From Candidatus Kurthia intestinigallinarum (GTDB lineage Bacteria; Bacillota; Bacilli; Bacillales_A; Planococcaceae), in assembly GCF_003991225.1 (NCBI RefSeq), contig NZ_JTFC01000005.1, forward strand, positions 1 to 64,000: a stretch of DNA of 64,000 bases. Direction: 5' to 3'. Below are positions 1 through 7,079 of the stretch, piece by piece. The notes under the pieces were generated by a model. That model worked only from the letters and a program-made list of their open reading frames with translations. It was not told the origin of the DNA and did not search any database. Position 1 is the stretch's first letter; every line of letters starts with the position of its first letter. Position numbers and translations under genes: made by a program.

Positions 1-1052
1 ACAACTATTTCCTTGAACGTTGGAATACTTCTTATGAAGAAGAAGGAAAAGGGTTGAATCGTTCCATTATGTCTAAAATGCTCACAAAGCTGAAAAAACA
101 AGATGATACGGCATGGCTACGCAACGTAGATAGTGTGGCATTACAAGCCTCTTATGAAAATTTACTAGACGCTTTTAAACGTTTCTTTCAAAAGCAAAAT
201 AACTATCCTCGCTTTAAAAGTAAAAAGAATCCAGTTCAAAGTTATACTACGAAGAATACGAATAACAATATTGCGATTATCGGTAATCAAATGAAGCTAC
301 CAAAATTAGGACTTGTAAAGTTTGTAAAATCGCGTGACATTAAAGGGCGTATTTTAAAGGCGACAATCAAATACAATGCGAGTGGTACATTTTACGTGTC
401 TGTCCAATGCGAAGTGCCAGACTTTAAGCCATTGCCTAAAACAAAGGAAGCTGTAGGAATTGATTTAGGTATCACCGATTTTGCGATTCTGTCTACTGGA
501 CGTAAAGTGGATAACCAACGCTTTACAGCCAAAATGGAGCAGAAGTTAAAACGTGAGCAACGCAAGTTATCACGTCGCTACGAGCAAGCGAAAAAAGATG
601 GGCGTGATTTACGTGAGTGCATGAACTATCAAAAGCAACGTCGTAAAGTGGCTCGTTTGCGTGAGCGTGTCGCGTTTCAACGAGAAGATTTTTTGAATAA
701 ACTGTCAACAGAATTGATTCGTCACTATGACGTCATCTGTCTTGAAGACTTAAACACAAAAGGCATGTTGAAAAATCATAAGTTAGCGAAAGCGATCAGT
801 GATGTGTCATGGTCTTCTTTTGTACAAAAACTGATGTATAAGGCGAAATGGTTCGGTAGAAAAATTGTTGAAATCGACAGATTTTTCCCATCGAGCCAAC
901 TTTGTCATGCCTGTGGTCATCGAGATGGCAAGAAAACATTGGATATTCGTGAGTGGACTTGTCCATCTTGTGATACGACACTAGACCGAGATATTAATGC
1001 AAGTAAGAATATCTTAATCGAAGGGTTAAGACTTTTAAAGCAACAACCGTAG
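1..1052 (+). CDS. tnpB: TnpB, RNA-guided RuvC-like nuclease of an IS200/IS605 element (5' end cut by window)
   Basis: TnpB is a transposon-encoded RNA-guided DNA endonuclease, ancestral to Cas12. The frame is open from the first bases (NYFLERWNTS...), upstream of the TTG at 54, so the true start lies left of the window. The RuvC residues are in place: GIDLGITDFA (Asp), ICLEDLN (Glu) and DRDINASKN (Asp). A four-Cys zinc ribbon (CHACG...CPSC) sits between the last two motifs. An Arg/Lys-rich helical segment (KREQRKLSRRYEQAKK) lies before the Glu motif, as usual in the family. No stop or frameshift interrupts the visible 350 codons, so the nuclease looks intact. The 3' end runs into the guide-RNA region at the element's right end. 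Confidence 0.93.
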   Translation, partial: NYFLERWNTSYEEEGKGLNRSIMSKMLTKLKKQDDTAWLRNVDSVALQASYENLLDAFKRFFQKQNNYPRFKSKKNPVQSYTTKNTNNNIAIIGNQMKLPKLGLVKFVKSRDIKGRILKATIKYNASGTFYVSVQCEVPDFKPLPKTKEAVGIDLGITDFAILSTGRKVDNQRFTAKMEQKLKREQRKLSRRYEQAKKDGRDLRECMNYQKQRRKVARLRERVAFQREDFLNKLSTELIRHYDVICLEDLNTKGMLKNHKLAKAISDVSWSSFVQKLMYKAKWFGRKIVEIDRFFPSSQLCHACGHRDGKKTLDIREWTCPSCDTTLDRDINASKNILIEGLRLLKQQP

Positions 1053-1182
1053 GAACGACGGGGATAGCCTACTAAAAAAAGTGAAGCCGCTGTTTCGAGC
1101 AACTGGAAACAAGCAAGCACTGTTCGTAGGAATCTCCCACTTCAAGCAACGTTCGAAGAACGGCTAAGTGGGGGTAGTTCAA
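1040..1182 (+). ncRNA. Candidate omegaRNA (reRNA) of TnpB, ending at the element's right end
   Basis: In IS200/IS605 elements the TnpB guide RNA spans the 3' end of tnpB and the right end, and its guide is the flanking DNA. Here the 130 bases after the tnpB stop can fold: CCTAC (about 1069) with GTAGG (about 1126), GTTTC with GAAAC around 1092-1109, and CCCACTT with AAGTGGG at 1136-1172. The scaffold would end at GTAGTTCAA (1174-1182). The guide would start at about 1183 and read AGCAGAGACAGAAGAGG. The exact 5' boundary is inferred from family knowledge. Confidence 0.55.
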
Positions 1183-1756
1183 AGCAGAGACAGAAGAGGA
1201 GCAGCTGAATAAAATGCTCGCGGTTCGTGTGGCAGAGCGCTTTATTCAGGGCGAGGTGTTTAATGTATGGATTCAGTCGCCGGAGACCGGATGTGGGAAA
1301 AGTCATTTGGCGATGAGTATTTTACAGCAGGTCAATGAGGCCTCACCGCAAAATCGACGTACTTTATTTTTAGATTTTGGTCGGACAATGGAGCTGATGC
1401 GTGATAGTGTGGGTAACAGAGAAAGTATGTATACGCAAAATTATTTTGTGACGCTCGCGAGTAAGGTGGATGTGCTCGTACTCGATGATTTAGGTGCGGA
1501 AACTGGGGATATTTATAGTGATAAGCGGGCGAGCGAGTATACGAGCAATGTGCTACGAAGTATATTAAATAGTCGCCAGCATAAGCCGACAATTATTACG
1601 ACAAATTTAAGTGGGCAGCGTCTTTTGACAGGCTACCGAGAAGGCGGCCGTTTCATTCCACCAATGTATGATAAAAAGATGATGTCGCGCGCCATGCGTA
1701 AGGTGGAGCATATTCTTTTTAAAGATACCCCTGATAAGCGCTTGCTGGGGTTTTAG
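1183..1756 (+). pseudogene. DnaC/IstB-like helicase-loader ATPase, 3' part, interrupted by the IS element
   Basis: This resembles phage-type DnaC/IstB-like AAA+ ATPases that load replicative helicase. The frame is open directly from the IS boundary (K-A-E-T-E-E-E-Q-L-N-K) into an internal ATG at 1214, and the upstream stop lies inside the IS end. The N-terminal part is therefore on the far side of the element, outside the window. Visible motifs are Walker A (ETGCGKSHLA), Walker B (VLVLDDLGAE) and a sensor-1-like TIITTNLSG. The C-terminus (KDTPDKRLLGF) is in family style. A segment GYREGGRFIPP before MYDKKMMSRAM looks like a small insertion. It is probably a prophage remnant. Translation from the internal ATG with its Walker motifs cannot be excluded. 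Confidence 0.75.
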
Positions 1757-1762
1757 CTACTT

Positions 1763-1789
1763 AAAAGGCCATAGAGGCGGTCTTTTTTT
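1763..1789 (+). terminator. Rho-independent terminator after the ATPase fragment
   Basis: A short stem AAAAGGCC/GGTCTTTT (one G-T pair) is followed by a T run, 7 bases after the stop codon. Confidence 0.6.
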
Positions 1790-1878
1790 GTAAGAAATTC
1801 AAAAAAATGCAACTGTTTCATTATTGGAACGTTCTTATAAGAGATAGCAAAAGTAAATTGCGTAGGGAGCAGGTTGTA

Positions 1879-2964
1879 TTGAGGAAAAAAGGGCTAGTAG
1901 TGTGCATCATCGCCGTTGTTATCGGTATGGCGATTTTTTTAACAGTGGGTGCTAATAAGAAGAGTGAGCGTAGCACAGGCTATACGATGATCAAGGATGA
2001 AAAACTGAAGGATGATGTCAAGTTACCTTATACGAATTTAACGAGTTACATAGCAACGAATGATTTTATTTACGTGGCCGTATGTGAGCCAGGTTCTGCA
2101 TCGATTGCTAATCAGATTGTGAAAATTGACCGAACATCTGGTGCGTATAAAAGTATTTTCCATTCTAATTTAGATAAAGCGGCAACACAGGGCTTAAAAA
2201 ATAGCGGAGACTGGATTATCTGGGTAGATGGAGATGATCTAGGAGGTAGCACAAAATTCTACGCATTTAATGAAAAAACAAACAAGACGCTGTCATTCGG
2301 CACAACAAGTGATACAGTGTATACCGATTTTCCAGAGATTTCGGGTGACCTTGTTGTATGGGCAGAGCATGAGCAAGTTACGAAACAAACAAAGCTGATG
2401 ACCTATGATTTAACAACACAAAAACGCAAAACCATCCGTACCGTTTCTAAGGATAAATGGAAAGTTTCTGATTACACGATTCGCGATGGTGTGATTGCTT
2501 ATATTGATAAATCATCAGAAAAAATGATGCTTCATGTACAGGATACGAAGAAAAAAACGAACAAAAAGTACCCTATTACAGCGAAAAATCCAGATTGGCT
2601 AACTTTTATTGATGAGCATACAATTGTGTATGTGGATAATTTAAAGCAAGGACAATTTGATAAAAATAAACTGATGACATATAGCATGAAAGATAAAAAG
2701 GAAAGTGCGTTATTTGCAGACCAAAAAACGGTAGAAGTAGACTCATTAAGTGGCTTTAAGAATGATGCCATTCTTACAGAGGTAAATAATGCGCTGCATG
2801 TATTTGCGGTTGAAAATGGTGTCGTAACCGAACAGCCTTTTACCCAAAAAAACAACTGGCCGCTTGATAGTGTAGATATCTCTTATTGGAATCACGAATT
2901 TTATATTTTTGAAAATGATGTAGACGCGCATATTTATAATTTAACCATTGATACAGAGCTTTAA
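1879..2964 (+). CDS. Membrane-anchored or secreted beta-propeller-like protein of unknown function
   Basis: I do not recognise a specific family. The TTG at 1879 is preferred because GGGAGCAGG (1865-1873) precedes it at good spacing. The longer frame from 1807 would add 24 residues with no ribosome site. The N-terminus (RKKG then VVCIIAVVIGMAIFLTVGA) is one membrane anchor or uncleaved signal. The rest is soluble, with repeated phrases about 45-60 residues apart such as DWIIWVDGDD, DLVVWAEHEQ and DGVIAYIDKS, which look like blades of a TolB/WD-type propeller. It probably sits outside the membrane. It is a single gene with its own terminator and is unrelated to the IS debris to its left. Confidence 0.75.
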   Translation: MRKKGLVVCIIAVVIGMAIFLTVGANKKSERSTGYTMIKDEKLKDDVKLPYTNLTSYIATNDFIYVAVCEPGSASIANQIVKIDRTSGAYKSIFHSNLDKAATQGLKNSGDWIIWVDGDDLGGSTKFYAFNEKTNKTLSFGTTSDTVYTDFPEISGDLVVWAEHEQVTKQTKLMTYDLTTQKRKTIRTVSKDKWKVSDYTIRDGVIAYIDKSSEKMMLHVQDTKKKTNKKYPITAKNPDWLTFIDEHTIVYVDNLKQGQFDKNKLMTYSMKDKKESALFADQKTVEVDSLSGFKNDAILTEVNNALHVFAVENGVVTEQPFTQKNNWPLDSVDISYWNHEFYIFENDVDAHIYNLTIDTEL

Positions 2965-2974
2965 ATGGAGAGAG

Positions 2975-3000
2975 AGTCACACCGATGTGTGACTTTTTTT
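2975..3000 (+). terminator. Rho-independent terminator
   Basis: A perfect 8-bp stem AGTCACAC/GTGTGACT (2975-2982 with 2987-2994) with loop CGAT is followed by a T run, 10 bases after the stop of the propeller-like gene. Confidence 0.9.
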
Positions 3001-3164
3001 ATTTGGTGGAAAAGCCCAGGAACTTTTTGGAATACGTACCGTCCTGTACTATAAGATGGAAATTTACCATTATATGTTGTATTAAAATGCTTAAATATCT
3101 AATAAGAAATTGATTTATAAATAGTTTGTTAATTTACCTATCTCCATTTAACTATAAAAAATTG

Positions 3165-3206
3165 TGTTATAATGGAAATGATAGAAATAAGTTCTAAGGA
3201 GTGTTT
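3165..3206 (+). promoter_or_regulatory. Extended -10 promoter and ribosome site of the first DUF3298-like gene
   Basis: TGTTATAAT (TATAAT at 3168-3173) forms an extended -10 with no clear -35. AAGGAG at about 3196-3201 is the ribosome site. It overlaps the GTG at 3201 and so places the start at the TTG at 3210. Confidence 0.5.
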
Positions 3207-3209
3207 TAT

Positions 3210-3818
3210 TTGAAAAAATTAGTAGCAACAGCAGCAATGTTAGGTTTTATGGTGGCAGTACCAGTTCAAAGCATTGGGGCTCAAGCAGCATCTGCACCAA
3301 AAGTATCCATTAAAGACTATAAAGGCGCAGACGATATTCAATACGCAGTTATTGCTGGGGACAAATACAAAGCAGTAAATGCAAAAATGAAAAAAGAAGC
3401 AAAAAAAGCGTATGACTACCAAGCTGCTGAAAAAACTGAAATGGCATTAAAACCTATCGTGAAATTTAAATCAGCGAGCAAAGTAAGTATTCTTTCTGTG
3501 ATGTCAGAAACAGCAGATGATGCAGCACATGGTAACTTCACTGCAATCAGCTACAACACAATTAACGGCAAAGAAGTATCATTGAAAAGTGTTTTCAAAT
3601 CAGAAAAAGCGTATTTAAATGCTAAAAAATATGCGAAAGCAAAAGTTTTAGATAATAAAAAGAAATATCCTTTAGCAGATAAGAAAACAACAATTGCAGG
3701 TCATTCATTCTACTTCACATCAACAGGCGGCATTAAAGTCGTATTTGATCCATACGAAGTAGCACCATATGCAGATGGTTTCGTAACCGTATCGATTCCA
3801 AAATCTCAATTAAAATAA
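3210..3818 (+). CDS. Secreted DUF3298/RsiV-like domain protein, paralogue 1
   Basis: The protein has a signal peptide (LKKLVATAAMLGFMVAVPVQSIGAQAASA). The mature part has the layout of DUF3298-type extracytoplasmic domains, as in the C-terminus of RsiV: the region around HGNFTAISYN, the helix SLKSVFKSEKAYLNAKKYAK and the end FTSTGGIKVVFDPYEVAPYADG. Two more full paralogues (5552 and 6350) and one relic (5268) follow. This copy lacks about 15-20 residues present between the first strand and the central part of the others. The TTG start at 3210 is set by AAGGAG just upstream. In RsiV this domain binds lysozyme, but whether these free-standing copies bind anything is unknown. Confidence 0.8.
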   Translation: MKKLVATAAMLGFMVAVPVQSIGAQAASAPKVSIKDYKGADDIQYAVIAGDKYKAVNAKMKKEAKKAYDYQAAEKTEMALKPIVKFKSASKVSILSVMSETADDAAHGNFTAISYNTINGKEVSLKSVFKSEKAYLNAKKYAKAKVLDNKKKYPLADKKTTIAGHSFYFTSTGGIKVVFDPYEVAPYADGFVTVSIPKSQLK

Positions 3819-4040
3819 TGTGCTAATTTAAAAAGCACCTCAGAGCTCGGACAGCTTTGATGTGTTTTTGTATGAGGAAAAAAGCGTATAATAAGCTGTA
3901 GTGTGAAATCATGCTTACATAGGAATAGAGGAAAGAAACTAAAATATTAAGTAAGCCAATTAATAACCTGGGGGATTTTATTAAACTTAAACGAAGCTAA
4001 GGCCATAAAGAAAAGAAATCTGACTATATTCTCTCAAGTG

Positions 4041-4068
4041 TTTACATTATAACCGAATTTACTATGCT
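4041..4068 (+). promoter_or_regulatory. Predicted sigma-A promoter of the serine hydrolase gene
   Basis: TTTACA (4041-4046) and TATGCT (4063-4068) are separated by 16 bases, about 70 bases before the TTG start. The rest of the 3819-4140 gap holds an imperfect terminator-like hairpin at about 3829-3868 (AAAAGCAC...GTGTTTTT) and no gene that I can see. Confidence 0.45.
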
Positions 4069-4140
4069 ACCATTTTTGTGAGAGAATTAAAGATATACTT
4101 TGTAGCATAAATTTTTATAGGATGAGGTGCGATTTTAAAA

Positions 4141-5256
4141 TTGATTTTTTTGTATAGTTTACTTATATTTCTAATTTTTATATTCATTTTAAATAGAATT
4201 TGGGTTTATAAAACAAAATCAAATCCAGAGTATATTTATAAATTTATGAAAGAAAATAGCAATAATGAAGTAGCCATATTAGTTAAGTATAATGGGGAAA
4301 TTTTAGGGCAATGCAACGAAAATAAGATGTTACCTTTAGCCAGTGTAGCCAAAATAATAGTTGCAATTGAATTTTCGAAACAAGTGGCAGAAAGAAAATT
4401 GATTGCTAGCAATTTAATTAATATTAAAGAAATAGAAAAATATTTTATACCTAATAGCGATGGTGGCTCATATCAAGAATGGTTAAAAACGTTAGGTGAT
4501 AGGGAACAAGTGACATTATTAGAGGTTGCTCAGGGAATGATTCATTATAGTTCTAATGCTAACACTTCATATTTAATGAATATTTTAGGGATTGAGAATA
4601 CAAACAAATTATTGGGAGAATTACAGTTAAAGAAACATGAAAATATTTTCCCAGCTACAGAAGCGCTATACATACCATTAAAGTTAAATGGATATGATCA
4701 AAACTTCTCCAATATAGAATATATATTGGAGAAATTTGAAAAAATGGATTCGAATGAATACTATAGAGAATCTATCGCTTTAAATGAAGAATGGAATCGT
4801 AATCCATTATCTAAAGAACATAAAAATCAAATAATGAACAAGTTAAATTTAGATTTTCAGAGAATTTGGTCTAATCGCATGCCTAAATCGACAGCTAATG
4901 AATATATGTCTATCTTAGAAAAATTAAACAGCAAAACCTTCTTTCCGAAGGATGTTCATAATTACCTCGATAAAATCATGGAACAATTAATGTTAAACCC
5001 TCGAAATCAAGAATGGTTAAAACATGCTGGACAAAAGGGTGGTTCAACTTTGAATATTCTTAATAGCGCATTTTACGCTGAAGATATTAGAAACAATAAA
5101 TTAGAAGTAGTCTTCTTTTCAAATTGTTTAGAAGAAAAAGATGTGCTAAAAAGAAGGAAATTAGAAAAATCTCTAAACGCATTTCACATTCAACTACTAA
5201 AAAGTGAAGCATTTAGAAATTCAGTTCGAAAGAATTTGAAGTCTCTAAACCAATAA
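4141..5256 (+). CDS. Membrane-anchored serine hydrolase of the class A beta-lactamase-like fold
   Basis: An N-terminal anchor (residues 2-19, very hydrophobic) is followed by an extracytoplasmic domain with the three penicillin-recognising motifs. These are SVAK at 68-71 (nucleophile Ser68, Lys71), SSN at 137-139 (the SDN equivalent) and KGGS at 299-302 (the KTG equivalent). This suits the Beta-lactamase2/PBP-like family. The spacing between motifs 2 and 3 is longer than in true class A enzymes (about 105 in typical numbering) because of a charged helical insert (residues 190-290). Resistance is therefore not implied; a peptidase or esterase role is as likely. The start is TTG with GAGGTG 10-15 bases upstream. 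Codon use (many ATA, AGA, TTA) is more AT-rich than its neighbours, and the gene lies exactly where a DUF3298-like paralogue lost its 5' part, which suggests acquisition. Confidence 0.82.
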   Translation: MIFLYSLLIFLIFIFILNRIWVYKTKSNPEYIYKFMKENSNNEVAILVKYNGEILGQCNENKMLPLASVAKIIVAIEFSKQVAERKLIASNLINIKEIEKYFIPNSDGGSYQEWLKTLGDREQVTLLEVAQGMIHYSSNANTSYLMNILGIENTNKLLGELQLKKHENIFPATEALYIPLKLNGYDQNFSNIEYILEKFEKMDSNEYYRESIALNEEWNRNPLSKEHKNQIMNKLNLDFQRIWSNRMPKSTANEYMSILEKLNSKTFFPKDVHNYLDKIMEQLMLNPRNQEWLKHAGQKGGSTLNILNSAFYAEDIRNNKLEVVFFSNCLEEKDVLKRRKLEKSLNAFHIQLLKSEAFRNSVRKNLKSLNQ

Positions 5257-5267
5257 CATGGTTCTGT

Positions 5268-5411
5268 TGTAAAAAAATATCCTTATGCAGATGCAAGTAT
5301 AACCATTGCGAGTCACGCGTTTCAACAGGTGGAGTAAAAGTGGTATTTGATCCATATGAATTAGCTTCATTTGCAGATGGAATGAAAACCGTATCGATAA
5401 AAATTAAATAA
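5268..5411 (+). pseudogene. 3' relic of a fourth DUF3298-like paralogue
   Basis: The segment encodes VKKYPYADASITIASHAF, then in another frame STGGVKVVFDPYELASFADG and a stop. This matches the last 50 or so residues of the genes at 3210, 5552 and 6350. About 10 bases (the YFT codons) are missing after HAF and shift the frame. It has no start or signal peptide. It keeps the same terminator as the downstream paralogue. The serine hydrolase stop is only about 12 bases upstream. Confidence 0.85.
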
Positions 5412-5419
5412 CCAAAAGA

Positions 5420-5448
5420 GCCTACGCTTTTTTTCGTAGGCTTTTTTT
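5420..5448 (+). terminator. Terminator of the DUF3298-like relic
   Basis: GCCTACG/CGTAGGC stem (5420-5426 with 5435-5441) followed by a T run. It is practically identical to the terminator at 6210, as expected for a duplicated gene-plus-terminator unit. Confidence 0.9.
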
Positions 5449-5551
5449 AAAAAAGATTAATTTTTCAGAAAAATAACATATTAAACTAACAATTGGTTAC
5501 TTTTTCAGACTATAATAAAGGAAGAAGGTAACTGATAAAGGGGTGATTTCA

Positions 5552-6202
5552 ATGAAGAAGTTAGGAACGGTACTCATTATGCTATGCTTTCTCGCAATGT
5601 TACCGCTTCAAGGTTTAGGGGCAAGTGCGGCAGCACCTAAGATTTCGGTCAAGACGTATAAGACGGAGCAGATTCAATATGCAGTCATTCACGGGGATAA
5701 ATATAAAGCGGTCAATGCGAAGATGAAAAAAGAGGCAGAGGAAGCTTATGCTACACAAAAAAAGCTTGATAAGCAGATGAAGAAAGACAAAGAGGCTGGC
5801 GTGGTTTTACAGGGAACTGATTATGTGATTGGCCTAACACCTGTTATAAAATATAAAACATCAACAAATATCAGTATTTTAACACAAACGTATATTTATG
5901 ATGGTGGCGCACATGGAAATTCATATTATGAAAGTTACAATGTCTATAAAGGTAAGCTAATATCATTAAAGAAAGCCTTTAAATCGGATTCAGCCTACGT
6001 AAATGGTAAGAAATATGCGAAGCAAAAAATGCTACATAATCCAGCCAGCTATCCATTTGCGGATAATAAGTCGACAATTGCCGGTCATGCATTCTACTTC
6101 ACATCAACTGGCGGCATCAAAGTGGTATTTGATCCGTATGAGGTAGCACCGTATGTAGATGGAATGAAAACCGTATTAATTCCCAAAAAATATATTAAAT
6201 AA
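5552..6202 (+). CDS. Secreted DUF3298/RsiV-like domain protein, paralogue 2
   Basis: The ATG at 5552 is chosen because AAAGGGGTG (about 5538-5545) is its ribosome site; the GTG at 5543 lies inside that site. The signal peptide is KKLGTVLIMLCFLAMLPLQGLGASAAA. The mature domain starts with the strand EQIQYAVIHGDKYKAVNAKM, followed by a charged helix (KKLDKQMKKDKEAG). The core is GAHGNSYYESYNVYKGKLISLKKAF and the end FTSTGGIKVVFDPYEVAPYVDG. Upstream sequence, ribosome site, signal peptide and terminator are almost the same as in the next gene, so the two arose by tandem duplication of a whole transcription unit. The role is unknown; the domain is related to the ligand-sensing part of RsiV-type anti-sigma factors. 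Confidence 0.82.
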   Translation: MKKLGTVLIMLCFLAMLPLQGLGASAAAPKISVKTYKTEQIQYAVIHGDKYKAVNAKMKKEAEEAYATQKKLDKQMKKDKEAGVVLQGTDYVIGLTPVIKYKTSTNISILTQTYIYDGGAHGNSYYESYNVYKGKLISLKKAFKSDSAYVNGKKYAKQKMLHNPASYPFADNKSTIAGHAFYFTSTGGIKVVFDPYEVAPYVDGMKTVLIPKKYIK

Positions 6203-6209
6203 CAGAGAA

Positions 6210-6237
6210 GCCTACGCTTTTTTTCGTAGGCTTTTTT
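6210..6237 (+). terminator. Terminator of DUF3298-like paralogue 2
   Basis: GCCTACG/CGTAGGC stem (6210-6216 with 6225-6231) and T run. It is a copy of the terminator at 5420. Confidence 0.9.
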
Positions 6238-6349
6238 AAAACTTTAAAAGACTAAATTTTCAGAAAAAATAGTACGTTAAACTAACGGTTGATTGCTTTT
6301 TCATATTATAATAGAAGGAAGAAGGTAAACTAATAAAGGGGTGATTTCA

Positions 6350-7003
6350 ATGAAGAAGCTATGGACGGTACTCATTATGCTATGCTTTCTCGTAATGTTA
6401 CCGCTTCAAAGTCTAGGGGCAAGTGCGGTGGCACCGAAGATCTCAGTCAAGCATTATAAGACGGAGCAGATTCAATATGCAGTCATTCACGGGGATAAGT
6501 ATAAAGCGGTCAATGCGAAGATGCTAAATGAGGCGAAGGAAACGTACGCGCTACAAAAAGAATTGGATCAGCAATTGGCGCGTGATAAGGCAAATGGTAG
6601 TGTACCAGATTATATGGAATACTGGGCTGTGCTGACACCCTTTGTGAAATACAAATCATCAACGAAGGTTAGTATTTTAACGCAGCTTTATGTGTATAAT
6701 GGCGGGGCGCATGGCAACTCTTCATATGAAAGCTACAATGTTTATAAAGGAACACAGCTTTCATTAAAAGGGGCATTCAAGTCAGAAGCGGCATATTTGA
6801 AAGCAAAAAAATATGCCAAAGCAAAAATGCTAGGATATCCTGAAAAATATCCATTTGCAGATAGCACAACAACGATTGCAGGTCATCCGTATTACTGGGT
6901 AGCGTCAGGTGGCATTAAGGTCGTCTTTGCACCATATGAGGTGGCACCATATGCAGCGGGTCCGGTGACAGTATCGATTCCTGCAGCGTATATGATGAAA
7001 TAA
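6350..7003 (+). CDS. Secreted DUF3298/RsiV-like domain protein, paralogue 3
   Basis: This tandem copy of the gene at 5552 has the same AAAGGGGTG ribosome site, signal peptide (KKLWTVLIMLCFLVMLPLQSLGASA) and domain order. Differences cluster in the middle helix (ALQKELDQQLARDKANGSV) and near the end, where FTSTGG became WVASGG and DPYE became APYE. That suggests divergence of a ligand surface while the fold is kept. A clear -10 (TATAAT at 6307-6312) lies upstream. The end (YAAGPVTVSIPAAYMMK) is followed by its own, unrelated terminator. Confidence 0.82.
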   Translation: MKKLWTVLIMLCFLVMLPLQSLGASAVAPKISVKHYKTEQIQYAVIHGDKYKAVNAKMLNEAKETYALQKELDQQLARDKANGSVPDYMEYWAVLTPFVKYKSSTKVSILTQLYVYNGGAHGNSSYESYNVYKGTQLSLKGAFKSEAAYLKAKKYAKAKMLGYPEKYPFADSTTTIAGHPYYWVASGGIKVVFAPYEVAPYAAGPVTVSIPAAYMMK

Positions 7004-7009
7004 AAGGAA

Positions 7010-7039
7010 GAAGCCTGGCGAAAGCGGGCTTCTTTTTTT
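7010..7039 (+). terminator. Terminator of DUF3298-like paralogue 3
   Basis: GAAGCC...GGCTTC stem with a GCGAAAGC-type tip, followed by a T run. Confidence 0.85.
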
Positions 7040-7079
7040 GTTATAATAAAGCCATTATGTATAGATTGTAGGGAATTAG

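Larger units (their letters stand above)
1..1182 (+). mobile_element. IS200/IS605-family element (tnpB type), right part
   Basis: The window opens inside a tnpB gene and continues through a structured right end. The right end carries a CCCACTT/AAGTGGG stem (1136-1142 with 1166-1172) and stops at about 1182 in GTAGTTCAA. Right after it an open DnaC-like reading frame resumes at 1181-1183 without its own start, so the element is inserted in that gene. No tnpA is visible; it may lie to the left or be absent. The left end is outside the window. Confidence 0.8.

Noticed and set aside
4141-5256. Reading the serine hydrolase as a beta-lactamase resistance gene
   Set aside because: Motif spacing and the membrane anchor do not fit secreted class A enzymes well; only the fold can be supported.
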